NCBI RefSeq assembly: GCF_030867095.1
Contig: NC_081832.1
Location: 56,715,444 to 56,779,443 of the forward strand
Source: Alligator mississippiensis
Taxonomy: Eukaryota; Chordata; Crocodylia; Alligatoridae
Reading direction: 5' to 3'
DNA length: 64,000 bases
The notes beneath the pieces were generated by a model, which was not told the origin of the DNA, did not search any database, and saw only the letters and a program-made list of their open reading frames with translations. Each line of letters starts with the position of its first letter. The stretch's first letter is position 1. A program made the position numbers and the translations under genes. Positions 11,595 to 22,956 of this stretch are shown here, piece by piece.

Positions 11595-12150
11595 AGATGG
11601 TTTGTTTCTGCATTCTCAGTATGGTGTCTTTAAAGTACAGTCAGCTGTTCTGGACTCTTCTCTCCCTCAGACTGGCTTCCCATGGGATCCTACCCTTCCC
11701 ATGTATTCCCTGAGTGAGTCAAAGTCTGCTTTTCTGAAGTCTAGGGTCCTTACTCTGCTGCTCTCCATCTGTTTTTTCCTCAGAATCCTGAACTCTATCA
11801 TCTCCTGGTCACTGCTGCCCAAGTTGCCATCCAAAACTACATTCTCCACCAATTCATCACTGTTTGTCACCAGCAGGTCAAGAAGAGCATGGCCCCTAGT
11901 TGGCCATTCCAGCACTTGCACCAAGAAGTTGTCCCCAACACTCTCCAAAACTTCCTGGATTGCCTGTGCACTGTTGTATTGCCCTCCCAGCAGATGTCAA
12001 AGTGATTGAAGTTCCCCATGAGAACCAGAGCTTGTGATTGGGAAACTTCTGCTAGCTGTTTGAAGAAAGCCTCATTCACCACATCCTTGTCTAATGGTCT
12101 ATAGCAGACCCCCACCCTGACATCACCCTTGTTGCTCTCTCTATATCAGA
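11595..12150 (-). pseudogene. Old CR1 LINE fragment, end of endonuclease domain
   Basis: Two minus-strand frames cover the fragment. The frame from 12115 reads MGVCYRPLDKD then VLMGNFNHFDICWEG, the CR1 endonuclease YRPP and GD-NYPDICW regions. The frame from 11948 continues with RGHALLDLLVTN, LGSSDQEMIEFRI and TLDFRKADFDSLRE. A frameshift joins them near 11940. The catalytic SDH is SDQ, so the histidine is lost. Compared with the CR1s at 20.9 and 36.5 kb it is a more divergent, older subfamily, truncated at both ends. Confidence 0.8.
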
Positions 12151-13114
12151 TGTTGACTTATAAACACTATCCCCAGAACTGGGTTGCTGTCTTTAAATGA
12201 TGCTGTTGTGCAGTGATGGTAATCAGAATGGCAAATCACTAACCACATTGAAGTTATTATCAGTTGATTGATAAAATTGGTTTTCAATTACAATTTCATT
12301 GGAAACACAGATGGAAATTGTTCTTTGCCAAATGGAGTAAGGTAAGATAGGCAATAAAAAAACTCTCTCATACTCCTCATTACAAAATGAAAGTAAGAGA
12401 AAAAAGAATTATGTAATTTATCTAGGTCCTTTGTGGCTGCTTCTGTTATATATTCTTTTTGTAAAAAAAAAAGGATAAAAATGACCTTCACTGATTTATC
12501 CCTCATGCATTTGATGGATTAGTCATTCAAAATAGGATTTGATTCTATGCTACTCAGGGCACCTGAGTACAATTATAATCAAACCCTAAAACTAAATAGT
12601 TCTAACCTGCCTTATCTCATTTTTCCAGGAAAAAGTTTCACTAACAAGCCAATAACAAAATTTAGTACGCACTGCCTGCAGTACAGAAGGGTATATTAAG
12701 ACATAAATCTTGATTCTATACTTGGGATAGGTTTGTTGGACCCACAGAGTTGAGATTCAGAGATTCATGGGGAGCTAGGGAGTGGAAGGAAACAGTGTCT
12801 GAAAAAACGGGTTGTACTATTGCTTCCTGGACTTGCTGTCATCTTTCCTTTTCTTCCTCTGTATGATTTTGCATAATCTGAGGTTTTTATATGATTCCTG
12901 TCTGTCAGCTCAGTACCAATAATAAGGCTGAAAGAAGTTTTTTTCCATTCATTTGGTTTCCTATTCACCAAGAATCCTATGTCACTTTATTCATCTAAAC
13001 GGCAGGCAAGCACCCACACAAGTCCATTGCTGGATGGGGAAAGTCCCACAATTAATCAGTGTTAGACAAAGGAGGGCCCTTCCATGTTTTAATCCACTAG
13101 CTGACTACCTAAGG
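12151..13114. other. AT-rich intergenic DNA
   Basis: No domain-bearing frame or recognised repeat is visible. The small minus frames at 12288-12506 and 12765-12971 have no family resemblance. Confidence 0.4.
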
Positions 13115-14257
13115 CAGTGATTCGCAACCTTTTTTCCAACTCAAGATTCCCTTCATTAAATTTGAGGCCTCCTTCAGAAAATGCCAGCTCTTAGCTGTCA
13201 CTTATTTTTGGACTACAGAAAAGAAACAGAGCAATACTTCTGTTGCAAAGAAGTTGGGAAGGCCACAACAGGGATGAATGGCTTTAATATTATGAATTCC
13301 TATTTGAAATCTCTGGATTTATCTTGTGAGTCACGTTTGCACACCTAACAATGCTAACATTGTGTGGCATACTGTGGCACCTTTGAAAGGATCTTAAGGT
13401 ATCCCAGGGTTCCCCAGTACGGCTGTGGAAGCTTCAGTCCCTGATTTGATTTGGCAAAGATTTGGCCTGATTAAGTGCCCGAATCTCCAAATCCGAATTG
13501 AATCAGACAACCCTTTAATCTCTCCAAATCAAATCGGAAACCTCCAAATTGATTTGGACAGATTTGGAAGATTCAGAGATTCAGATGTAGAGACAGCTTT
13601 GAATGTTTTTTCTACATACCTCTAGGTAGCAGGCAGCTCGTGAGTGCTGCAATGCTGGGGCTCATGGAGTGTCCCACAGAAGCATGGGGAACTCCCCAGC
13701 GTGCTTGGCAGCAGGCCCAGAAGTGGACCAGAAGCACTTCTGGTCCACTTCCAGGTCCACTGGGGAGTGTGCTGGGGGCCTCCTCTGCACACCCCTGGCT
13801 CAGCGACTGGTGCCTCCTGGGTCTGGAGGTGTCACCCGAGGTCCCTGTGCAGCTGATTGCTGAGCTGGGGCGGCACGGCAACCCCCACTGCACACTCCCT
13901 GGCAGACCCGGAAGTGGACTGGTAGTACTTCCAGTCAACTTCCTTTTTCACTGCTGAGCATGTGGATGGCTCCCCTGCACTCCTGTGGGATGCTCCATGT
14001 ACTCCAGTATCACAGTGATCACAAGCCATGCCGCTACCTGAAGGCATGTAGAAAAAACTTTTAAAGCTGTGTATGCCTGAATCACTGATTCTTCAAATCA
14101 GCATCAAATCTTCAAATTCAGATTCAGCTGAATCAAATCAGGGCCAGTGATCCGAATCAATGAATTGAATCACTGTCCCTGATTCAGGCCAAATCCAATT
14201 CAAATAGGGCCCACTTCACACACCCCTATTCCCCAGCACCCTGGTTGAAAATCACTG
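13115..14257. mobile_element. Charlie-type hAT relic F1, host of nested copy A2
   Basis: The left end CAGTGATTCGCAACCTT and right end (reverse complement CAGTGATTTTCAACCAGGG) match the CAGTGGTTCTCAACC termini of Charlie-like hAT elements. The internal TATTTGAAATCTCTGGATTTATCTTGTGA block recurs inverted in the 46372 copy. Outside the nested insertion only about 300 bp remain and no transposase is encoded. Flanking 8-mers are too diverged for a sure target duplication. Confidence 0.75.
13418..14228. mobile_element. Non-autonomous hAT element, copy A2, perfect 8-bp target duplication
   Basis: The element runs from TACGGCTGTGGAAGC to CTTCACACACCCCTA and is flanked by TTCCCCAG at 13410-13417 and 14229-14236. 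An exact 8-bp duplication is the hallmark of hAT transposition. The ends carry many GATTC/GAATC heptamers. The middle has a perfect hairpin with AAGTGGACCAGAAG and CTTCTGGTCCACTT arms (about 13723-13752). There is no transposase; the frames here are non-coding. It sits inside a Charlie-type relic. Confidence 0.9.
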
Positions 14258-16521
14258 GTCTAGGACACTTGTTCAAGAAGCAGGAAACCCAGGTACTATG
14301 TTCCTTAAGTGCTTGAACCTACATCTCCCGTTTCTGGGCAGAGTGATCTAGCTATTAGGCTACGGGTTAGTAACTAGTGCTCCTCCAGCCCTCCTTTGGA
14401 AGCTGAGCTACTGCACCTTGTAACTAGTATCTGGATAAAATGGATGGAGAGCAGTGGGGATGTTTCTGTCCTACTGGGATCAAGGATCCTGGTTAAGCTG
14501 AGCACCTCCTCGCCTAACAATCCAGAACGGTGTCTATCTTACTGAGCTAAACACATTCTATCTTACTGTTTTTCTTCCTGGCTCTGCATACCTCCCTCTC
14601 TTGGATGCTCAGGGGGGCACCTTTTATATCCACATGTAATTTACAGATTACCTAAAATCTGGAAACAAACCACTGCTTGAAGCAACCTATTCTCACAGAT
14701 TCTAAATCAGAATATTTAATATTGCAAGTTTGTGACTCATTATCCCTTTACCCTTCTGTGCTGCCTCTGAAACACTGTTGAGTAGTAGAGTTGGAATGTG
14801 AATGGTTTTTGCACTTTCAGAGGGAGAGGCAGCCCTTGTCTCAGAGTCTAGCTGTAATGCTGAACAGCTAATACAAGGTTTTAGGATGCAAGAACTCCCT
14901 AATTCAGAAATTCACGTAAGCAACTGTTTAACATACAGAAGTATGTGCATTTGTGGGCTTTTGTCTTAAGGTTAGTTTTTAGCTATAAGTTCATAAGACT
15001 GTGAGTTGAGAATTTGACTTAAGGCTCTTATTTCCGTTTGCAACATTGGAAGAAGCCTAACACACAGTGGAGGAGGTTGGATGCTACCTGGAAGAGCAAA
15101 AGAAAGTGAAGAGGGCACTGCATACTACAGGGTACCCTTGGAAGAAACAGGCTCTTTTTTGAGTTAAGAATTGTTTAGCCATGACAATATTGAAGTACCT
15201 ACATGTTTCTGTAGCATTTTGTGACAGATGCTTACAGGAAAGTTTCTCCTAAAAAATCATTTCCAAGAGGGGATACCCGAGAGGAAAAAAGGCTGAGTAT
15301 TTATTTGGTCTGAGGCTGATTAGAAAAGTGTGAAGATAACAAGACTGCACATCTAGTAGCACCTAATTAAAAAGTACTTTAACAATAGGTCACTGCCAGG
15401 GGTTGTTACCTGTGAAAAACATCACCTGATTTGCTATTGCATTGGAGTGTTGTTGACAAGTACATAGGCAACTATGGATAAAGAAGGGGGTTAGAAGTCC
15501 CTGAAGGGAGAACTTATGTAACTCAATGCAACTTTGTCCTGACATTGACCAGTGAATGTCTTGTGAGAGACAACTCTTAAAATATTTAAATTATCTGCAG
15601 CATATCTCATACTGTTACATTGATCAGAGGGAATGAGATCCAAGAATAATTTTTAATGCATCTTGAATATAACTCACTTGATAGAATTTTTTTTTTTTTT
15701 AACCAGGAAACCATGAAACTATAGGTTCCTTGTTTAATTGTGACTGTTATTTGTAACTAATGAAGAAAACAAAGTGGTCTTATGTGGTCTACTGATAATG
15801 TTAGGTTTGTTTTAAGAATTTACAATTTATAAATTACAGAAACCAATGTCTTGGTAGTACTATTTGTACAATATAGATGCTGAATCTCAGGTGGGGTAAA
15901 TTGTCCAGTTGGCATTGTTCTATTGATTCCAGTGTTGACTTAAACAAGATAAAGTTATGACCCCTACAAATTTAGTCTGAGCTAATGTTTGTGCAACTTA
16001 AACTACCTTTTCTTGCTTCCAAAAAAATGATTTATCCCTATAGCATATAATAGCCTGCAAACCATACCTTTTTAAAGGCCCTTATAGAAGTGGTTGAAAT
16101 TTACTGAATCACTGAAAATTTGAAAGCAACAACTTCCCCAACAAACATTTTTTGCTATTTTTATTTAGAAATTTTCTGTTGTGCGCATCAAATAATCTAG
16201 TTTTCTGTTACAAAGACATGCTATATGTGATATCCTTGTCTTTTAAATTGCATTCAAGTTACACAATGTGAGTCAAGTCATATTAATGTATTTATTTAAA
16301 GCATGTTGACTTTAAAATTCTTTTTTTTGTAACATGAAATAAAGTTAGTGCTGCATGCATAAAAAGTTTGTTTATTTATGGAATATATTTTACTATATGC
16401 CAATATGTAAACTCCTTTGACAAAGTGCATAAAGTAGTAACACTTTAACAACAGCATTCTTACCATCTTATAGTTCTCCACTTCCAGAGCAATCTTTAAA
16501 CTGCCAAGGGTTTTACCCATG
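14258..16521. other. Mostly unique AT-rich DNA with a possible SINE fragment
   Basis: About 14270-14375, read on the minus strand, looks like a diverged tRNA-derived SINE head (CTAATAGCTAGATCACTCTGCCC, then GTAGGTTCAAGCACTT). The rest shows no coding domain. Homopolymer runs such as the T-run at 15690-15702 are unremarkable. Confidence 0.35.
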
Positions 16522-17510
16522 TGTCGGGGTTGGCTTATGATACCTAGTCTGTGCTTGCACTATTCTCTTCCTTTTATTTTATGAGTCGTCAGTATGCCCC
16601 GACTTTCCCACCTGCCACATCTTTGATGTTGTTATTATTAATATTAATTTTAGATGTTATTAGTTGGGAGGGTTATTTTCTTTTAGTTTGATCTTATGGT
16701 AACCTTTTAATGGGGCTCACACACAGGTTGCATATACCATTCGGATATACGACCGAACTTGTAGTTAGATATCCAGCCACAGTTTAGTTAAGACCATTTA
16801 CTTCTCTTTATTTTTCTATACAGATTCGCTCAAGTTCCACACGCAGTCAAACAGAAGATGTTCGTTGTGTAGCTTTCAAACCTCTTAAAGTATTAACTTT
16901 GTAACTCTTCGCAAACACACACAACAACTTTGTTTTTTTTTTTTTAGCAGTTAAAACACAAATGAACTGAACTTAGTCCTAATGAACTGAATCACTCCTG
17001 GAATCTTCTTTCCTTCCTTTTATTTTCATTCAGTGTCTTCCAACTTTAAGAGAGCTCTTATCTCCTCAGATCTCTGTGCATGAACTCCGTTTATCTTTAC
17101 TCCAACTGAAGTCACCAATCTGTCTTCTCTCTGACCTGTAAGCTTGAATCTTCTTGACACCCAACAGAAACAGTCTTTTAATGTAAACAAAACATTTTTA
17201 AGTATAAATCCTTTTTTTCCTGTTCTTACTGTTACCGACGGTAGTCTTGCATCACTCAGAGCCTTTCTGGGAATCCTCCCTCTCACTCCGTTCCCCCTCG
17301 AATCACATGAGCGCTATTAGCTTCTTCACAGCTCCTCCGCAGGATCTCTCTTCCTTCCCTTCTCTCCCGACCTCGTGTTTTCCTGCCGCTCCCTTCTCAG
17401 AGCTTCTATCTGAATGATGCAACAGCTCTGGGAGCGGCACTCTGTTCTCCCCTGCCGCGCTCGCCCCCATGCTTGCACTTGCTTCCTCACACCACGTAAT
17501 TCATTTTCCT
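16522..17510 (-). other. Unclassified block, possible degraded LTR-like sequence
   Basis: On the plus strand the block starts TGTCGGGGTTGGC and soon carries the inverted GTATGCCCCGAC, forming a hairpin. Read on the minus strand it ends CCAACCCCGACA, with an AATAAAA signal about 60-70 bases upstream of that end. That is the layout of an LTR 3' end. The distal part (17230-17470) is CpG-richer than its surroundings. I could not find a matching TG end, a target duplication or any internal retroviral gene, so a solo LTR is only a hypothesis. Confidence 0.25.
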
Positions 17511-17559
17511 CATTTCCATAGTATCCAGCACTCCTGGGTATTCAAAGGAGCATAGCTGC

Positions 17560-17690
17560 TGCTGTGGTACAGGGTTTGAGGCACTGGTTAGAAAGTTTCG
17601 TGCTGTAGTTCCAATCAAAGTGAGACTGATTCTTCTCTCATTTGCAGAACAGGAGTGATGCAACTGAGGAAATGAATGGATTGATTACAC
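17560..17690 (+). repeat. Possible MIR-derived fragment
   Basis: The order GGTACAGGGTTTGAGGCACTGGTTAGAAAG, then GTAGTTCCAATC, then CTCATTTGCAGAACAGGAGTGATG is a plausible diverged MIR (tRNA-like head and CTGTAAAATGG-like tail). It is weak, and the assignment rests on the order of these blocks only. Confidence 0.25.
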
Positions 17691-17901
17691 TTTTGGGCTA
17701 AATACAGACAGTCAAAAAGCCAAAGGCTAAATTGATTCTAAGATGCACAGCTTAAATTGAAACAGAATTGAACAGATATTTACCTTTGATTCAGGAAATG
17801 CAGCAACATGTCTGCAGTGGCTCAGGCCAGAAGCTGAAGGGTACTATAGCCCAACTCTCTGGCTATATGTTCATTTCCTCTTCCTACTGTTCCCAAGGTC
17901 T

Positions 17902-17995
17902 CTGGGATTTGCAGTCCAGAATTACAACAGCAGGACTTGGCAGGATTGCTCATCACTTCCTCTTCCTGCTTCCAAGTGTCTCTGGGATTTGTAGT
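17902..17995. promoter_or_regulatory. Two ZNF143/Staf-like motifs 80 bp apart
   Basis: CTGGGATTTGCAGT (17902-17915) and CTGGGATTTGTAGT (17982-17995) match the reverse complement of the ACTACAAxTCCCAG motif bound by ZNF143/Staf. Each is preceded by TTCCTCTTCCT and TCTCTGGG context, so they form an approximately 80-bp tandem unit. The motif also occurs in vertebrate repeats. No transcription unit is evident, so regulatory function is unproven. Confidence 0.4.
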
Positions 17996-18009
17996 CCACA
18001 GTTGCAGCC

Positions 18010-18260
18010 TGCAGTAAGTTTGAGCAGGGGGAAGGGGTGTTTAAGCTCCCCTCCCTGGCTCCAGACCCCAGCTGGGGTTTGCTTGGGGGAGGGGCAGCCC
18101 CCCTTGCCTTGTAGACTGGGCTGCATCCACAGCCAGGCTTGCCCCCCCACTCTAGCCAGCCCTCACTGCTCCAGCTAGGGAGCAGAGGGACAGGGCCAGC
18201 CTGGCTCTCTGGAGCAGATAGCACAGCCCAGTCCAGCCCAGGGCTGAAAACCATGCTGGG
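18010..18260. other. GC-rich low-complexity stretch
   Basis: The sequence is rich in CCCCAGC and GGGGAGG with several AGCC/CCAG repeats. Frames on both strands (18178 end on plus, 17922-18254 on minus) come from this composition and have no recognisable domain. Confidence 0.4.
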
Positions 18261-18302
18261 ATACTGGGGGACTCTGATATAACTTGAACAAGGAAGGAGT
18301 CT

Positions 18303-18486
18303 GGGACAGAAATTTCATAAACCAGTTTGACCCAAATCAGTTGAGTCTGATACTACATTCAACCAGGTTTATCTTAGACCAGTTTCAGCCATTATGAAAC
18401 TGGTTTATGTGCACTGAACTTCTGTTCTGTTACAGGTATAAACCAGTTTCTGATTACTTAAACTGGTTTATGTGTAACTTCTGTCC
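18303..18486. mobile_element. Short MITE with AAACCAGTTT-rich ends
   Basis: The left end GGGACAGAAATTTCATAAACCAG and the reverse complement of the right end, GGACAGAAGTTACACATAAACC, form an inverted pair of about 28 bp. Internal AAACTGGTTTA and TAAACCAGTTT palindromes recur four times. It is about 184 bp and non-coding. No clear target duplication was found, so the superfamily is unassigned. Confidence 0.6.
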
Positions 18487-18544
18487 ATAGCCTTGGAGTA
18501 GAGGTATAAGTGATACGACATTATATCCACTTATATGATACTAA

Positions 18545-19218
18545 GGACTCCTATATACATGCAGGTAAAGGTGCAATGAGATCTAATGCATGATCCACAC
18601 AATTTCACCTCTTGCCATGCCACACATGCATGGCAGGAGGCATGATTGTGGGATCACACATTAGATCCCATTTCACCTTATTGCGGGTGGAGGGACAGTC
18701 CAATCCTAGGCTCCCCCTACAGTGGCAAGAAGCAAGATTCCATGGCTGGGAGTCCTCTCAGTTGGGGTGCTCCCAGATGTGGGGGAGGACCCCTGGGGCT
18801 TGGGTTCATAGCAGCCACAATCTCCCAGGTTTGGGGGTATATGAAACCCCTGGGCCTGGAGAATTCCAGCAGTCATGATCCCCCAGACCTGGGGGCTTCA
18901 CACCCCCCCAAACCTGGGAGATTGCAGTTGCTATAATCCCCCAGGCCCAGGGGTTTCATGCTGGGCATGGTGCATCCTTTTGGCTGGGAGCCCTGTCAAC
19001 TGATGGGGCTCCCGGCTACGGGGGAGATACTGCTACACATGCAAATTAAAGTGCTGTAGCAACCAGCTATAGAGTTAGTACACATTTTCAAAGACTAACT
19101 ATATAGCTGGTTGGAGCTTTTTATGGAATGATAGCAACTTTGCATGCATAGCCAGTCTTAAAGTAATTGCATCGTTAACTAGTTAATTGTGCAGTATCAG
19201 TAATGTGTAGCATTGGCC
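18545..19218. mobile_element. DNA element family B, copy B1
   Basis: It shares with 44124-45207 the left block GCAGGTAAAGGTGCAATG and the palindrome CATGCCACACATGCATGGCAGGAGGCATGA. Both also share the right block ACATTAAAG/AAATTAAAG-type sequence, then AGCTATAxAGTTAGTACACATTTT and a terminal GTGTAGCATTGGCC. The centre (18690-19000) is a chain of alternating CCCCCAGG.CTGGGGG units in both orientations. Non-coding and diverged. Flanking 8-mers do not match. Confidence 0.65.
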
Positions 19219-20887
19219 TAATTCAAGACATCATTATTTTTACTTCTGCTGTGATCCAATATTACACATATTATTGACATTTTAGTTTACTATTTGAGCA
19301 ATATATCACTCAAGCAGCAAATATTGTATTAGAGGGTTGGATATGGCATTTTCTCATCAACCAATCAGGATTTTCTTTTGGCTTTTTTTTTTTTGCTTTG
19401 TTTTGTTTTATACAGATATGAGAATGCACCTAATTCACCCTGTCACACAAATAAATGTTTTCCACTTTCTGATATATTTTGCTGGAAATGGAACCATTCC
19501 TGAAAGAAATCCATTTGGCCTATGCAAAACAATGTAACTTACATGCCTCTTAGCCTCTGAATATGGCTTACAATGTAAATATGGCCCTTTCTTGAAGTTC
19601 CTTCAATCAGAAATTCAAAGTTACTTTATACTAGGAAGTGTGAATTTCACATGAAATTTAGTAAAAACAGAGAAAAAGAAAAAGATCAGCTTCAAGTTTT
19701 GATGCAGTAACTTACCAATATCAATAGTTGTTTAACAGGAAACATTGATATTAAAAGCAATAATAATAATAATAAAAAACTTTCAGAGGAAACCAGATTA
19801 GATTTTTGGTAAATAAATTATTGGTAAAAATGAGAGGAAGTGTTGTTCTGCTATTATTTCTGAGAACTATTGTTTCTGAGGAATACCACTGAAAAATGTT
19901 CTGCTTTTTCAACTAAACACTGGGCTGTATTATTGAGTACCAATCGATTTTATATTTTTATGTGATATATACAAGAAAATACTTTCTTGTGAAGTGAAAT
20001 TTATATCTCTGTATTAATTGAGTAATATTTTGACTCAGTGATATCTTTTTCCATTAGGCCATTTCATTTCCATTTTAATAAATGATTTATTGGAAAGCTC
20101 CTAATATGATTAAACATAAATGTCAGGTAAAGGTTAATTCAATAATATAGGGGAAAGTAACTTAAGCATGGCATAAAGATTATTAGACTGTTTGCAATGG
20201 GGAAAAATTAATTATTTATTACACACCCATGTTAAGGGTAGGGAAGGATTTTAAATGTACAGTGTCCCAACACAGCAAAACAATAGCTTATGGCTATCTA
20301 ATGCTTAGGCTAGGAATACATAAATTAAACATGTTTTGCCTCATTCTATCAATAATTAAGATAATCATATAACTCACTCAAAACAGTAGCTGAAAACTAC
20401 TTTGAATTATGGACAGTGTCTATATCGTATTGGAAAACCATGTGACAAAGTGATTGAGAACCGCACTACCTTAAATTACTGGAAAAACAGAGTGCCAGTC
20501 AAATTTCAGAAAACCATAAGCTAAAACAAAGCATATATTTTTTGTTATGGAGGTTCCACTTTTCAAATGAAACAGAAAAGTAAGTCACTGATCATTAAAT
20601 GGCATTAAAAATCCCTGAATGCTTTTATTGGAGAGGTGGGATACAATTATTTGGATATCATAAATAATAATGGCATTCTTCCTATATAAAAATCATTGTA
20701 TAGTTTAGAGAACTAATTATTCAGTTAGGGAAACAATTTCTGGGATTGCTGATTATGTAGAATAGCTATGAATTTCACTCTAGTATTGTTATTTTTCAAA
20801 GGACATTGCATTAATACTGTAGTATCAACTTAGAGCTCTAACTAGGGTTAAAGCCATTTGCCATACAAATAGAGTAAAAAATAGCAA
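19219..20887. other. AT-rich unique DNA
   Basis: No domain, splice-flanked exon or known repeat was seen. There is an (ATA/AAT)n stretch near 19765. Confidence 0.4.
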
Positions 20888-20891
20888 AGAT

Positions 20892-21125
20892 TCATAGATA
20901 CAGAGTCAGAAGGGACCTTTCAGATCTTCTAGTCTGACCCCCTGCCCTGGGCAGGAGAGAAAACTGGGCTGAAATGACCCCAGCTAGGTAATCGTCAAGC
21001 CTCCTCTTAAAGACCCCCAAGGTAGGAGCCAGCACTACTGCCCTTGGAAGTTGGTACCAGATCGTAGCCACCCTGACTGTTAAGTAGTGCCTTCTAATGT
21101 CTAGTCTGAACCTACTCTCTGACAA
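20892..21125 (-). pseudogene. CR1 ORF2 C-terminal piece
   Basis: The minus frame reads ESRFRLDIRRHYLTVRVATIW then LGVFKRRLDDYLAGV, matching the last 50 residues of the intact CR1 protein at 36627-38762. It is separated by a frame change near 21150 from the upstream piece at 21162-21482, which carries RPQLEYCVQFW and QRRATHMIQGQ. Confidence 0.8.
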
Positions 21126-21518
21126 TTTATGGCCTTTATTCCTTGTTACTCTGGGAGGCGCTCAGGGGAACAAGGTCTCTCCCATTCCCCACTGGTCCCC
21201 ACTAATAAGTTTATAGGAAGCCACGAGGTCCCCTCTCAGCCTTCTCTTGTGAAGGCTGAACAGGTTAAGGTCCCATAGCCTCTCCTCGTAGGGTCTGCCC
21301 TGCTGTCCCTGGATCATGTGAGTGGCCCTCCTCTGGACCCTCTCAATGCTGTCCACGTCCCTCTTGAAGTGCAGCACCCAGAACTGGACGCAGTACTCCA
21401 GCTGTGGCCTAACCAGTGTCGCATAGAGGGGGACGATCACCTCCTTGGCCTTGCTTGTGATGCATCTGTGGATACATGACAAGGTGCTGTTAGCCCTACT
21501 GACTATGTCCTTGCATTG

Positions 21519-21872
21519 TCAGCCCATGTTCATCTTAGAATCGATAATGACTCCAAGATCTCTTTCTGCCACTGTGCTTTTGAGAAGAGATTTCCCCAGC
21601 CTATACGTATGTTGCTGGTTCTTACTGCCTAAGTGCAGCACCCTGCACTTGTCAGTATTGAATCCCATCCTATTCTCATTTGCCCATCCATGTAACCTGT
21701 CCAGGTCCCACTGTATCCTGCCCCTCCCTTCTAGCATGCTCACCTCACCCCAAATCTTAGTGTTCTCCACAAATATAAACAGGGTGCTTTTCACCCCCTC
21801 ATCCAAGTTGCTAATAAAGAAATTAAACAGTGTGGGCCCAAGGACCAAGCCCTGGGAGACTCTGTTGCTCAC
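21519..21872 (-). pseudogene. CR1 reverse-transcriptase core piece with dead catalytic box
   Basis: The frame runs from VSQGLVLGPTLFNFFIS (RT motif B region, normally VPQGSVLG) through LFIFVENTKIWGE to LGKSLLKSTVAERDLGVI. The conserved FADD of motif C is FVEN, so the reverse transcriptase is inactive whatever the frame status. Confidence 0.85.
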
Positions 21873-22105
21873 ATCCCTCTAGGTTGAGTATGACCCATCC
21901 ACCACCACTCTTTGAGTGTGGCCCCTCAGCCAATTTGCTATCCATCTTACTGTGCAGGCATCAGTGCCACAGTCACCTAGCTTTTTAATGAGAATGGGGT
22001 GGGAGACAGTGTCAAAGGCCTTCCTGAAGTCCAGAAAGACTATATCCACCATACACCTGCATCCAGTGATTTTGTGACCTGATCATAGAAGGCAATCAGG
22101 TTGGT

Positions 22106-22666
22106 CTAACAGGACCTGCCCCTAATAAACCCATGCTGGTTGCCCCTGAGCATCGTCCCCCCTGCTAGTCCTTCACAGATGTGCTCCTGGATAATTTTCT
22201 CAAAGAGCTTCCCCAGGATTGAAGTAAGACTAATGGACCTATAGTTGCCCAGGTCCTCCCTTCTTCCTTTTTTGAAAATGGAGACCACATTGGCCTTTTT
22301 CCAGTCTTCTGGCACCTGGCCAGAGCACCGCGAGTGCTCGTAAAGCCATGCCAGGGGCCCCGCAATAACCTCTGCCAATTCCTTCAACACCCTGGGGTGG
22401 AGAGCATCTGGACCTGCTGATTTGAACACGTTGAGTCCTTCCAGAAGTTCTCTAACTTGGTCCTCCCTGACCCTGGTGGAGGCCTGGTGGAGTCTCTCCT
22501 GAATCGATCCCGAATCTTGGTGGGGGAGTCCTGGTCCCTGCACAAAAAAAAAAAAATAAATGAAGGCAAAGAAATTGTTAAAAAGGTCTGACTTTTCCTC
22601 TGGTGCAACCACCAGATTGCCTAGCGTATCCTGCAGGGGCCCGACATTACCCGGTGCCTTCTTCAT
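22106..22666 (-). pseudogene. CR1 linker and N-terminal RT piece
   Basis: The 186-codon frame carries KSAGPDALHPRVLKELAEVI, VPEDWKKANVVSIFKKG, YRSISLTSILGKLFEKII and GNQHGFIRGRSC, the CR1 RT fingers region. Near its start an A-rich insertion (22544-22557) places FIYFFFF-like codons into the frame. It ends where motif A should follow; the downstream part is in another frame. Confidence 0.85.
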
Positions 22667-22956
22667 ACCCCCTATGTATTTAAAAAAAGGACTTTTTGTT
22701 ATCCTTGATGCTAGCCCTAGTTCTGTATCTGCCTTAGCTTTCCTAACAGCCCCCCTACAGACCCAAGCGATGGAGGTATACTCCTCTTTGGTGATAGCCC
22801 CCCCCCCCCTCCACTGGGTGTTTGCCTCCTTTTGGCAATCAGGTATTCCTGAATGCCCTTGGTAAGCCAGGGGGGCTTTTGGGCACTCTTGCCCTCTTTG
22901 ATTCTCATTGGGATTGTCACCCCTTGGGCTCTGAGTATCACCTCCTTAAGGAATGA

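Noticed and set aside
17026..17286. 86-codon minus frame in the GC-shifted block
   Set aside because: It has no recognisable domain and no supporting splice or promoter evidence.
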